A DNA stretch of 64,000 nucleotides, taken from NCBI RefSeq assembly GCF_029946515.1, contig NZ_JARZHH010000032.1:1-64000 (forward strand), read 5' to 3'. Both the position numbers and the translations under genes were made by a program. Each line of letters begins with the position of its first letter. Positions within the stretch are counted from its first letter, which is position 1. The notes under the pieces are model-generated. The model saw only the letters and a list, made by a program, of their open reading frames with translations, made no database searches and was not told where the DNA came from. The stretch comes from Polyangium sp. 6x1 (GTDB lineage: Bacteria > Myxococcota_A > Polyangia > Polyangiales > Polyangiaceae). Positions 43,464-51,452 of this stretch are shown here, in pieces.

Positions 43464-46238
43464 GTGCTTGACGCGCGTGCGGCGGTGGGCGAAGCGGCGA
43501 GGATGGGGAAGAGGAAGGGCACCTCGGTCGCGTTGACGAAGCCGATTTCGATCTGGAACAAGCCGCTTTCGCTCAACATCAAGGAGCTGTTCAAGGCGCT
43601 GGGGCGCGGGGTCGCGGGGGGCGTCACGCAGAACTGGTCCGAGGTCGGGCTCGCGGGGGCGGATGCTGCCGTGTCGCTCGGGCTGGAGACGAAGCCCGAG
43701 GAGCTGGCGTGGGAGCTCGTGTTCCGGTCGCTCGTGCAGGCGATGCGTGAGCTCGTGCGGGAGCTGGCGGAGACGTTGACGATCCAGCCGGTCGGGGACC
43801 CCGAGGTTCTCGGGGAAACGTTGAAGGTGGCGCTTGCGGAGCAGGAACTCGCGATCGACTCGAAGTTCTTCGAGCGGCCCGAAGACTTTCCGCTCCTTCG
43901 TATGATCGCGCCGACGTTCGAGGAGTGGCTTCGGAAACATGATTTGCCCGATGCCGCAAGCCGCGCGGTGAGCGGTCGGCTTCCGAGCTATTTCGTGCAA
44001 GCGCTGCACGAGGAGTGGGGGCGCCGCCCCGAGGCATACGCGAAGGTAAAGGGCGCATTCGACACGCCGTTCACACCCGCGGCCGAGCGGGAGCGGGCGT
44101 GGCACGCGTATGCAGCTCGGTTGAATCGGTCGATCAATGAGCGGATGCTGGATGAGGCGTTTGGTTTGGCGCTCGTCTATGTGCCACCGCGTGCGTTTTT
44201 CGAGCAACGGGTGGAGGAGGGGAAGGATAGGGAAACGGAAGCGTCGCGAGGAATCCTGCGGGACAAGGTTCGGCGTATCGTGGTGCAGCTCAATGATGAG
44301 CTCGGGGCCTGGGTCGAGCGAGGTGACAAGGACGATGCGTTGCGCGTGATCTGTGGCGGACCGGGATCCGGCAAATCGTCGTTCGCGAAGATGTTCGCGG
44401 CGAAGCTGGCCGCCAAGGGGAAGCGGGTGCTGCTGGTGCCCATGCATCGCGTGGATCCGCAGGGCGACATCGCGGACATTGTGGGCAAATTCGTTCGAGA
44501 TACGGAATGCTTGCCGGACAACCCGCTCGATCAGCAAAGAGGAGAGGAGCGAGTGCTCCTGATCTTCGATGGGCTGGACGAGCTATCGATGCAGGGGAAG
44601 ACCGGAGCAGAGCGGGCGCGGTGGTTCCTGGAGGAGGCGCGGCGGTATGTGGAGCGGCGCAACCACGAGCGGCTGCGGGTACAGATCCTGGTTGAGGGGC
44701 GCGAGGTGGCCGTGCAGCAGGGAAGTGACCTGCTGCGCAAGGCGGGGCAGGTGCTGACGCTGCTGCCGTACTACGTCCCCGAGCACGAAAGGCGGAGAGA
44801 GGCGTATGTGGATCCGAAGGAGTTCCTGGCAGAGGACCAGCGGGATGCCTGGTGGAGGGGCTTTGCGGCAGCCACGGGGGGCACGTACGCGGACATGCCC
44901 GAGGAACTATATCGGCAAGATCTGGATGAAGTTACCGCGCAGCCGCTGCTCGGCTATCTGGTTGCCCGGAGCTATGCACGGGGGAACATCGACTTCTCGA
45001 AGAACGTCAACCGGAATCTCATCTACGGCGATCTGCTAGATGAAGTCTACGAGCGGGCCTATGCTGGCCGGTCTCCCCACCCTGCGACACGAGCATTCGA
45101 GCGACGCGATTTCGGGCGCGCCCTGGAGGAGATTGCCGTCGCGGCGTGGCACGGCAACGGACGAACGGCGACCGTAGCGGAGATAGGCACCCGCCTTTCC
45201 CTGGAAGGGAAGTTCAAGCAATTCGTGAAAGATTGCGAGGACCGACGGGGCTCCGGAGTGATGCAGCTTCTGCTCGCGTTCTATTTCCGACAGGCGGGCC
45301 GTACGGCTGGTGGAGATGAGGCGTTCGAGTTCACGCACAAGAGCTTTAGCGAGTACCTCGTGGCGCTGCGGATCGAGCGGCTACTCATTCGCATGCAGGG
45401 AGAGCTGGAGAGGCACGAGGCAGGGGAGGGGGGCTGGGACGAAGGGGACGCGCTACGGCATTGGGTGACGCTTTGTGGCCCGACTGCCATGGATGGGAGC
45501 ATCCATCGGTTTCTATGTGATCAGGTCACGCTCGCAGGGGCCGAGAAGGCTCGGATATGGCAGGGGATGCTGGCGCGGGTCATCGAACGAATGCTGCGGA
45601 CGGGGATGCCCATGCAAGCCATTTCCCCTCGCCTGTTGACGTTCGCCGAGGATGTTCGCCAAGCCCGGAACGCAGAGGAGGCGCTCCTCGCGAGCTTGTG
45701 CGCGTGTGCGCGGGCCACGCAGGAAGTCAGCGAAGTGAAGTGGCCGGATCCGGAGAGCGCTGGAGCCTGGATTGTCAGGCTGCTCGGACAGCGTGGTGCG
45801 GGAAGCAGGCTCGTCCTTGACTGTCTCGATTGGCTCGATCTGGCGCTATGCATTCTTCATTCCCGCGATCTTGTTCGCGCAAATTTGCAGAATGCAACCC
45901 TGGTAGGCGCGATGCTGCAAGGCGCGAACCTGGAAGGCGCGAACCTGGAAGGCGCGAACCTGGAAGGCGCGGACCTGCAACGCGCGGACCTGTTCCGCGC
46001 GCACCTGGTAGGCGCGGACCTGGAAGGCGCGAACCTGTTCCGCGCGCACCTGGTAGGCGCGAACCTGCAAGGCGCGAACCTGCAACGCGCGAACCTGCTA
46101 GGCGCGAACCTGGTAGGCGCGATGCTGCAAGGCGCGAACCTGCAACGTGCGAACCTGAAAGACGCTGACCTGACAGGCGCCCGTGGCCTCCCTCCCCACC
46201 TCAAGCCCCCCTCTCCCGGCAACCCCAAGCTCAACTGA
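43464..46238 (+). CDS. NACHT NTPase with pentapeptide-repeat C-terminus
   Basis: A 924-residue protein. Residues about 1-280 are helical and unassigned. The NACHT P-loop domain has Walker A GGPGSGKS (298-305) and Walker B LLIFDGLDEL (about 368-378), and extends to about 560. A helical region follows, then about 20 pentapeptide repeats (A(N/D)L-x-x, 810-905), forming a right-handed quadrilateral beta-helix. STAND-type NACHT proteins are typical in bacterial antiphage or conflict systems; the repeat domain may be sensor or effector (inferred). The start may be GTG 43464 (AAGGGGG upstream) or ATG 43503. No nuclease or protease domain is seen. Confidence 0.85.
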   Translation: MLDARAAVGEAARMGKRKGTSVALTKPISIWNKPLSLNIKELFKALGRGVAGGVTQNWSEVGLAGADAAVSLGLETKPEELAWELVFRSLVQAMRELVRELAETLTIQPVGDPEVLGETLKVALAEQELAIDSKFFERPEDFPLLRMIAPTFEEWLRKHDLPDAASRAVSGRLPSYFVQALHEEWGRRPEAYAKVKGAFDTPFTPAAERERAWHAYAARLNRSINERMLDEAFGLALVYVPPRAFFEQRVEEGKDRETEASRGILRDKVRRIVVQLNDELGAWVERGDKDDALRVICGGPGSGKSSFAKMFAAKLAAKGKRVLLVPMHRVDPQGDIADIVGKFVRDTECLPDNPLDQQRGEERVLLIFDGLDELSMQGKTGAERARWFLEEARRYVERRNHERLRVQILVEGREVAVQQGSDLLRKAGQVLTLLPYYVPEHERRREAYVDPKEFLAEDQRDAWWRGFAAATGGTYADMPEELYRQDLDEVTAQPLLGYLVARSYARGNIDFSKNVNRNLIYGDLLDEVYERAYAGRSPHPATRAFERRDFGRALEEIAVAAWHGNGRTATVAEIGTRLSLEGKFKQFVKDCEDRRGSGVMQLLLAFYFRQAGRTAGGDEAFEFTHKSFSEYLVALRIERLLIRMQGELERHEAGEGGWDEGDALRHWVTLCGPTAMDGSIHRFLCDQVTLAGAEKARIWQGMLARVIERMLRTGMPMQAISPRLLTFAEDVRQARNAEEALLASLCACARATQEVSEVKWPDPESAGAWIVRLLGQRGAGSRLVLDCLDWLDLALCILHSRDLVRANLQNATLVGAMLQGANLEGANLEGANLEGADLQRADLFRAHLVGADLEGANLFRAHLVGANLQGANLQRANLLGANLVGAMLQGANLQRANLKDADLTGARGLPPHLKPPSPGNPKLN
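45886..46175 (+). repeat. 15-bp coding repeats (pentapeptide array)
   Basis: Within the NACHT gene's C-terminus, 15-bp units such as CTGGAAGGCGCGAAC and CTGCAACGCGCGAAC recur about 20 times with few differences, including stretches of near-identical tandem copies and longer copies (30 bp with FRAHLVGA). The low DNA divergence points to recent expansion by slippage or unequal recombination. Codes for A(N/D)L-x-x pentapeptides. It is not an intergenic or CRISPR repeat. Confidence 0.85.
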
Positions 46239-46297
46239 GCAACCCCGTACAAATCCCTCTTCCCCTCCCACCCCCACCTCCCGTATCCTCCCCCACC

Positions 46298-47065
46298 ATG
46301 TCCCTCGATCCCCCGGATCCCACCCTCTACGTCCGCGCCCCCATCATGACCGCCGAGGCCGGCATTACCCTCAGCCGCGCCCTCTTCGCCGCCTGCCCGA
46401 AGGACGCCTCCGCGGCCCTCCTGAAATCCGCCGCCAAAATCAACACCACGGCCGACAAGGCCCAAACCGCCCTCGCCATCCGCCAAAAAGCCCTCGGCAA
46501 GGTCTCCGACGACGCCGCGCGCCTCATCGATCAAGCCGGCGACGCCTCCTGGGGCGCCCTGCGCATGCGCCTCCTCGCATACGCCGACCTCCCGGTCGCC
46601 AAATACCAGGACGCCAAGCGCGCCGCAGAGCTCGTGACCATTCTCTTTGGGCCCGACGGTCTCTCCTTCCTCAAGGACACGTTTGCGGTGCAATGGTCCA
46701 CCGCCGACACCATCCTCAAGCGGATCGACGAGGAGGGGCTCGAAAAGGACATCGATCGTATCGCCGGCAAGATCTTCCTCGACAACGTTCGCGCCCAGCA
46801 CGAGCAGTATGGCGCCATGGTGCAGGGCGTTCTCCTCCGCGAGCAAGCCGAAGGCGTCAACCTCGCCGACCACGTCCGCGCCATGGGGCGCGCCATCGTC
46901 GAATACGCCACCAAGGTCTGCGCCTCCGTCGACGAGGACGACGAATCCAGCGTCACCGCCGCCCGCTCCGCCCTCCGCCCCCTCGACGCCTATCGCGAAG
47001 CCGCCGCCCGCCGCGGCAGCAACGTCCAACCACCCGCGGGCACTGAATCCATCCAGCCAGGCTGA
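46298..47065 (+). CDS. Hypothetical helical protein
   Basis: A 255-residue soluble protein that appears almost wholly helical (many Ala-rich heptads such as AAKINTTADKAQTALAIRQKAL and LEKDIDRIAGKIFLDNVRAQHEQYGAMVQGVLLREQ). No signal peptide, membrane helix or catalytic motif. It follows the NACHT gene by 59 bp and could be co-transcribed with it, hence part of the same system, but nothing in the sequence proves this. No family recognised. Confidence 0.6.
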   Translation: MSLDPPDPTLYVRAPIMTAEAGITLSRALFAACPKDASAALLKSAAKINTTADKAQTALAIRQKALGKVSDDAARLIDQAGDASWGALRMRLLAYADLPVAKYQDAKRAAELVTILFGPDGLSFLKDTFAVQWSTADTILKRIDEEGLEKDIDRIAGKIFLDNVRAQHEQYGAMVQGVLLREQAEGVNLADHVRAMGRAIVEYATKVCASVDEDDESSVTAARSALRPLDAYREAAARRGSNVQPPAGTESIQPG

Positions 47066-47389
47066 TCAAAACCACCCGCGGGAGGTCGATCGACCCCCCG
47101 AACCGCCTTCGAACCACCCCAAAACCCCTCCCCGCACCTGTCAGATTGTAAGGTAAACAAGATCCGGGCACTCGGGCGACCCCGGGAAGGTGGTTTCATC
47201 CGCCTCGCCGAGGTCGAAGGACCTGTCCCATTATGCTTTCGACCCGTTCGGGAAGGTCCTTCCAGGAGGCCGCACCCCTTCCATCCGCCTGGATCGTTCC
47301 AGTGCGTAACGTCATTCCCACCCGCCGTGACGAATTTCTGATGGATCGGCCCGAGCGACCCTTGTAAGAGAGGGCCCTCGGGTGGGACC
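47066..47389. other. Intergenic region without gene
   Basis: A 324-bp stretch between the helical protein and the PAS-STAS gene. It holds a perfect palindrome GGTCGATCGACC (47084-47095), an 8-bp inverted repeat AAGGACCT/AGGTCCTT (about 47216-47265), and an A+T-richer patch near 47145-47160. No tRNA, no reading frame worth keeping and no clear promoter was found. Confidence 0.4.
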
Positions 47390-48241
47390 ATGAGGCTACC
47401 TTACGAAGCGCTCCTCGGGGAGGCGCGGGACATCATCCTCTTCATCGGGAACGACGGCCGGATCCTCGAAGCAAACCCGGCCGCTTCCCACGCTTATGGT
47501 TATTCGCAGGACGAGCTGCGCGCGCTCTCCATCCGCGATCTGCGCGATCCCGGCACCCAGGCCGACATCGGACAGCAATTGGCGCGCGCGCTCTGCGAAG
47601 GGCTGCTCTTCGAAACGTCGCATCGGCGCCGGGACGGCAGCACGTTCCCCGTCGAGGTGAGCACGAAACGTGTCGACGAGGGCAGGACGCTCGTCAGCGT
47701 GATTCGCGACATCTCCGAGCGAAAACGCACCGAAGCCGAGCTCGTCCGCGCCCGCGAGGAGCTCGAAGAGCGCGTGCACGAGCGCACCCGCGAGATCGAA
47801 CACGCGAACGCCAGCCTCCGCGTGCAGATCGAGGCCCTCGAAGCCGCCCGCAGCATCATCGAGCTGCAAGCCGACGAGCTGCTGGAGCGCGGCGCGCCCA
47901 TTCTCGCGCTCCGGGAAGGGCTGCTCCTGACGCCCCTCGTCGGCCCCTTCGACGAGGAGCGGGCGGCGCGTTTTTGCGGGCGCGTGCTTTCGGCCGTCGT
48001 CGAGAGCGGCGCGCGGCTGCTCCTGCTCGACGTGACCGGGGTCTCGAAGCTCGACGCCGTCGCGCTGCGCGCCATGCTCGACGTGATCGCCGCCGTGAAG
48101 CTCGTCGGCGCCAGCGTGATCGTGACGGGGATCGGCGCGGCCGGGGCGAGGAAGCTCGTGACGAGCGGGTTCGACGTGTCGGGTTTGGCGACGTATTCGT
48201 CGCTGTCGCGCGGGCTCGCGGAGGCCTTGCGCAGGTTGTGA
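47390..48241 (+). CDS. PAS-coiled coil-STAS regulator (RsbR-like)
   Basis: A 283-residue soluble regulator. A PAS domain (about 8-120: ILFIGNDGRILEANPAASHAYGYS, VSVIRDISERKR), a coiled coil (about 118-165), and a STAS domain (about 170-283: LTPLVGPFDEERA, LLLLDVTGVSKLDAVALRAM) of the type in RsbR stressosome proteins. It would bind a small ligand and relay the signal by protein contacts. A usual phosphoacceptor Ser/Thr region is present near VTGVSKL. Followed by a transglutaminase-like gene, 26 bp away. Confidence 0.9.
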   Translation: MRLPYEALLGEARDIILFIGNDGRILEANPAASHAYGYSQDELRALSIRDLRDPGTQADIGQQLARALCEGLLFETSHRRRDGSTFPVEVSTKRVDEGRTLVSVIRDISERKRTEAELVRAREELEERVHERTREIEHANASLRVQIEALEAARSIIELQADELLERGAPILALREGLLLTPLVGPFDEERAARFCGRVLSAVVESGARLLLLDVTGVSKLDAVALRAMLDVIAAVKLVGASVIVTGIGAAGARKLVTSGFDVSGLATYSSLSRGLAEALRRL

Positions 48242-48267
48242 GCTCGGTGTACGACCGCGAAGAAGGA

Positions 48268-48864
48268 ATGGCGAACGACTACCTGGCCACGACCGACGTC
48301 ATCGATTGGCAACATCCCGAGGTGCGCGCGCAGGCGGCCGCGCTTTCGCAGGGGGCCGAAGGGCCGATCGAGATCGCGCGGCGTTGCTTCACGTGGGTGC
48401 GCGACGAGGTGCGCCATACCCTCGACATCCAGGCCGGGCCGCTCACGTGCACGGCGTCCGAGGTGCTGCGCCATCGCGTCGGCTTCTGCTATGCCAAGAG
48501 CCACCTGCTTGCGGCCCTGCTGCGCGCCAGCGGCCTCCCCGCGGGGCTCGGGTATCAGCGGCTCGCTCATGCATCGGGCTTTTGCCTGCACGGCTTCAAT
48601 GCCGTCCACCTGCCGGGCCTCGGCTGGTATCGGATCGACGCGCGCGGCAACAAGCCCGGCATCGACACGGCCTTCGAGCCGCCCCACGAACGGCTGGCCT
48701 ACGTCGCGACGGAGCCAGGCGAGGCGACCGATCCCGCGGTGTATGCGCATCCGCTGCCGATCGTCGTGGCGAAGCTCCGCGCGCACGCGGATTGGCAGAG
48801 CTTCGCCGCGGATTTGCCGGATCAAGCGCTCTCGGCGACCGCGATGAGCCCCGTATCGTCGTAG
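48268..48864 (+). CDS. Transglutaminase-like cysteine protease-fold protein
   Basis: A 198-residue soluble protein of the transglutaminase-like superfamily. The catalytic triad is recognisable: Cys74 (GFCYAKSHLLAALLRA), His108 (CLHGFNAVHL) and Asp124 (WYRIDARG). It could act as a protease, amidase or transamidase; the substrate is not known. The ATG at 48268 lies only 4 nt from an AAGGA box; a GTG at 48247 is an alternative. Its end overlaps the convergent methyltransferase gene by 43 bp. Confidence 0.85.
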   Translation: MANDYLATTDVIDWQHPEVRAQAAALSQGAEGPIEIARRCFTWVRDEVRHTLDIQAGPLTCTASEVLRHRVGFCYAKSHLLAALLRASGLPAGLGYQRLAHASGFCLHGFNAVHLPGLGWYRIDARGNKPGIDTAFEPPHERLAYVATEPGEATDPAVYAHPLPIVVAKLRAHADWQSFAADLPDQALSATAMSPVSS

Positions 48865-49562
48865 GTCCCCGGCCCGTCCGGCAGGATGTCGCGGTCGAAG
48901 CGCTCGCATTCGTCCAGGAAAGGCTCGACGGAATCGGGATTCGCGAGGACGCCCTTCACGAAATCGTCCCCGCACAGGTGCGCGAGCGAGCCGAGCCCGC
49001 CGGCGCGGAGCACCGTCATTCCGAGCGCTGAGAGCGTCCCTTTGAGCTCGGCGGGCAGGAAGGTGCGGATCTCCGCGGGGACAGGGCGATTGCGGATCCT
49101 TCGCAGGAAAGCCCACGCGCTGTGGGCTGCCGTCACGATCAGCGTCTTTCGCGTGACACGACAGCTCTCGCGGAGCACCCGCTCTGCCTCCGCGCCGGCC
49201 CCCGAGACGGGTCCATCCGTGTTCAGCACGAGGTCGAAGGATCGATCCGGGAACATGGATAGGTCGATTGCATTGGCCTCCACGAACCGGATGTTCGTGG
49301 CCCCTCCGGCCTTGCGGCGCGCAAGGTCCAACATGGCCGGCGAGAAGTCCACGTGGACGACTTCGAATCCGCGCTGCGCGAGGGGAAGGGAGAAGGCGCC
49401 CGTGCCTCCCCCGACGTCCAGGATGGTTCGCACGGAAGCGAGGCGCCGCTCGATTTCACGAAACCGCAGCGCCCGGTTGACCGAGGGCGAGCGCAGCCAT
49501 TCCTCCTCTTTCTCCGCGCTCGCGTCCCACCTCCGTCGTGCCTCGTCGAAATCGATGCCCAT
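48822..49562 (-). CDS. Class I SAM-dependent methyltransferase
   Basis: A 246-residue cytosolic methyltransferase. SAM-binding motif I ILDVGGGTGAFS (48-58), an acidic strand end VVHVDFSPAML (about 65-76), and motif FDLVLNTDGP (about 110-119) define a Rossmann class I enzyme. The substrate is not predictable from sequence. The start MGIDFDEAR is preceded by GAGGAGG 8 nt upstream, which is why an upstream ATG was not used. Convergent with and overlapping the transglutaminase-like gene. Confidence 0.9.
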   Translation of the reverse strand: MGIDFDEARRRWDASAEKEEEWLRSPSVNRALRFREIERRLASVRTILDVGGGTGAFSLPLAQRGFEVVHVDFSPAMLDLARRKAGGATNIRFVEANAIDLSMFPDRSFDLVLNTDGPVSGAGAEAERVLRESCRVTRKTLIVTAAHSAWAFLRRIRNRPVPAEIRTFLPAELKGTLSALGMTVLRAGGLGSLAHLCGDDFVKGVLANPDSVEPFLDECERFDRDILPDGPGTYDDTGLIAVAESA

Positions 49563-49739
49563 CGCTCGCCTCCTCCTCGCGCCCAGCATGCATGCGCCCT
49601 TCCTCCCGTCGAGCGGAGAGCCCGAAGCATTGGCAGCGTCGGGATCGTCCGAGCGTCGTCGGCTATGTCCAGGGTGGCATGTGCCTTGCGGAGGGCGGTT
49701 CCCGTACGGTCGAGAAGGTCGACGTACGAGGAGGACATC

Positions 49740-50291
49740 ATGCGGCTATCGGCCAATGTCATGAAATGGGTCTTGCCTGCGACGATGCTGGCCACGACGG
49801 GGTTTGCGTACGGGGCGCCCGAGGCGGCGCCCGCGGCGAAGGTCCGCGAGGTCTGCGTCATCAACTCGCGTACCCCCGAGGCGCACACGTTCTACGGGAA
49901 TGCCAAGGACCTCGCCCAAAAGGTGAGCGACGCGAATCTGTCGATTCAGGACCGGCGGCTTTACCTCTACACGGTCGAGACGAACAAAGGAGCAGAGCTC
50001 GTCTTCTTCGAGCGCGACAAGGTAGGGGATCACTTCGGGAATCAGGTCAAGGTATCCACCTGGAAAGGAGCGTCCCTCGGTGACCTGAAGGAGCAGCTCA
50101 ACGACGTGATGATGACCAATCAGGGCAAGTATTGTATCGGCAAGAAGTCGACCGATCTCATCAACGCGAAGTTCGAGCTCCAGCCGGCCGGCGAGCGCGG
50201 CCTGCCGAGCTCCGCCGCCGATCTCATCCCCATCAGCACCCAGGTGCCGCAAGGAGACTTCGCGCGCGTCACTTTCTTCCTGCTCTGCTAA
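49740..50291 (+). CDS. Secreted protein of unknown function
   Basis: A 183-residue exported protein: signal peptide (MRLSANVMKWVLPATMLATTGFAYG, cleavage near AYG-AP) and a mature domain with three Cys (REVCVIN, KYCIG, FFLLC at the C-terminus). The pattern EVCVINSRTPEAHTF, ELVFFERD and GDHFGNQVKVS suggests a compact beta-domain. No family is recognised. GAGGAGG 7 nt upstream of the ATG is strong. A clear Rho-independent terminator follows (50342-50380). Confidence 0.75.
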   Translation: MRLSANVMKWVLPATMLATTGFAYGAPEAAPAAKVREVCVINSRTPEAHTFYGNAKDLAQKVSDANLSIQDRRLYLYTVETNKGAELVFFERDKVGDHFGNQVKVSTWKGASLGDLKEQLNDVMMTNQGKYCIGKKSTDLINAKFELQPAGERGLPSSAADLIPISTQVPQGDFARVTFFLLC

Positions 50292-50341
50292 GCCCATGGC
50301 CTGAACGGCCCTTCGATACAAAACATTGGCTCCCCACACAT

Positions 50342-50380
50342 GCCGAGCGGTTTCACGACCGCTCGGCTTTTTTTTGTTTT
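50342..50380 (+). terminator. Rho-independent terminator
   Basis: A perfect 10-bp stem (GCCGAGCGGT with ACCGCTCGGC), a 6-nt loop and eight T residues, then GTTTTG. It ends transcription of the secreted-protein gene, 50 bp downstream of its stop. Confidence 0.92.
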
Positions 50381-50452
50381 GTCCCCGAGGCGTGCTGCCC
50401 GCTCCTCCGCCTCGGAGGGACACCAACGAGCGGCCCCCTCCCGGCTGCCGCT

Positions 50453-50513
50453 TGCGCAACCACGCAAGAGCGAGCTTGCGTGATCACGCAGGTCGAAGTT
50501 GCGTGATCACGCA
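50453..50513. repeat. Three spaced palindromic iterons (TGCGTGATCACGCA)
   Basis: A 14-bp perfect palindrome, TGCGTGATCACGCA, occurs at 50477-50490 and 50500-50513; a degenerate third copy, TGCGCAACCACGCA, lies at 50453-50466. They are spaced 23-24 bp centre to centre, about two helical turns. This is the layout of a binding-site array for a dimeric DNA-binding protein. It lies in a 3' intergenic region, downstream of a terminator and past the end of the minus-strand RsbR-like gene, so its regulatory target is unclear. Confidence 0.6.
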
Positions 50514-50557
50514 TGTCGCGAGCAGGGGCGAGCCCGATCGCCAAACGGTTCGATGGG

Positions 50558-51379
50558 CTAGCGCTTGCGTGCAATCGCGAGGCCGAGCTGGTCGAGCGCA
50601 TCACGCAGCCCGCTCGAAAGGTCCGCGCGGGACCGGAGCCCTCCGAGGTCGACCCCGGCCTCGACCATCGCGCGCGCCATGTGTGGCCGCACGCCCACGA
50701 GGATCGGCGTCGCCCCCAGCAATTCGACGCCCCGCGCCGCGCCCATCAAATGCTCGGCCGTCTCCGCGATGGCCGTGGGCAAACCCGTCACGTCGAGCAA
50801 GACGACCCGGGCTTGGTTCTCCACGACGGCCTGGAGCAAGAGCGGCGTGAGGTGCGCCGCGCGCGTGGCGTCGATCGCCCCGACGAGCGGCAAGACGAGG
50901 ATCCCCGGGTAGAGCGGGAGCACCCGCGCCGAGAGCTGCACGATCTCCTCGGCCTGCGCGCGCACGAGCCTCTCGCGCGCCGCGAGATACGCGTCCGCGA
51001 GGGCCGCCGCGCTCATGTAACTCACGCGCGCGCGGACCCGCTCCCAGTGGAGGCGCGCCTCGAGGTCTTCGGCGAAGAAGGTCGCGAAATCCTCGGTCAC
51101 GACCTCGAAGCCGATGAGCATGGCCCGGAGGACGTCCGTGATGGTGACGCCGAGCCCCGAGCGTTGCTCCCCGAGCTTCCGCAAGAGCGCCGGGAACGTC
51201 TGCGCTTCGCTCGCCGCGAGGTCGTGGCCCATCGCCTCGAACGCCCGCTTGAGCGTCCCGTGCCGCTCCGCCAGCGTCATGTCCCGATAAAAAGGGATGT
51301 TCGCCGCGGTCACGCGCGTGCACGACTCCGTGACGTTGTCCTCGAGTCGCTCCCAGAAGGCATCGATCACGCGCTGCAT
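50558..51379 (-). CDS. RsbR-like STAS-domain protein
   Basis: A 273-residue soluble regulator. Residues 1-150 are helical (MQRVIDAFWERLEDNVTE, FYRDMTLAERHGTLKRAFEAMG, VTEDFATFFAEDLEARLHWERVRAR) and probably globin-like, as in RsbR N-termini. The C-terminal STAS domain (about 155-270: ILVLPLVGAIDATRAAHL, VVLLDVTGLPTAIAETAEHLMG) is the anti-sigma-antagonist fold. No His kinase or catalytic site. It would form stressosome-like assemblies. It lies 73 bp downstream of the hybrid histidine kinase on the same strand, so they may be co-expressed. Confidence 0.88.
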   Translation of the reverse strand: MQRVIDAFWERLEDNVTESCTRVTAANIPFYRDMTLAERHGTLKRAFEAMGHDLAASEAQTFPALLRKLGEQRSGLGVTITDVLRAMLIGFEVVTEDFATFFAEDLEARLHWERVRARVSYMSAAALADAYLAARERLVRAQAEEIVQLSARVLPLYPGILVLPLVGAIDATRAAHLTPLLLQAVVENQARVVLLDVTGLPTAIAETAEHLMGAARGVELLGATPILVGVRPHMARAMVEAGVDLGGLRSRADLSSGLRDALDQLGLAIARKR

Positions 51380-51452
51380 GCACCTGCTCCGTCCGCGCAT
51401 GTTGCACGAGGGGGGGCGGAGAAGGGAAGGTCGCGTTCGGAGTCTCGTTACG

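Noticed and set aside
45846-46085. Minus-strand QVRAFQVRAYQ-type repeat protein
   Set aside because: It is the reverse reading of the pentapeptide-repeat DNA, and the sense frame has the recognised beta-helix repeats.
45886-46175. CRISPR-like array
   Set aside because: The repeats are 15 bp, in frame and encode pentapeptides.
50292-50557. A hidden small gene downstream of the terminator
   Set aside because: No frame with a ribosome-binding site was found; the region holds a terminator and palindromes.
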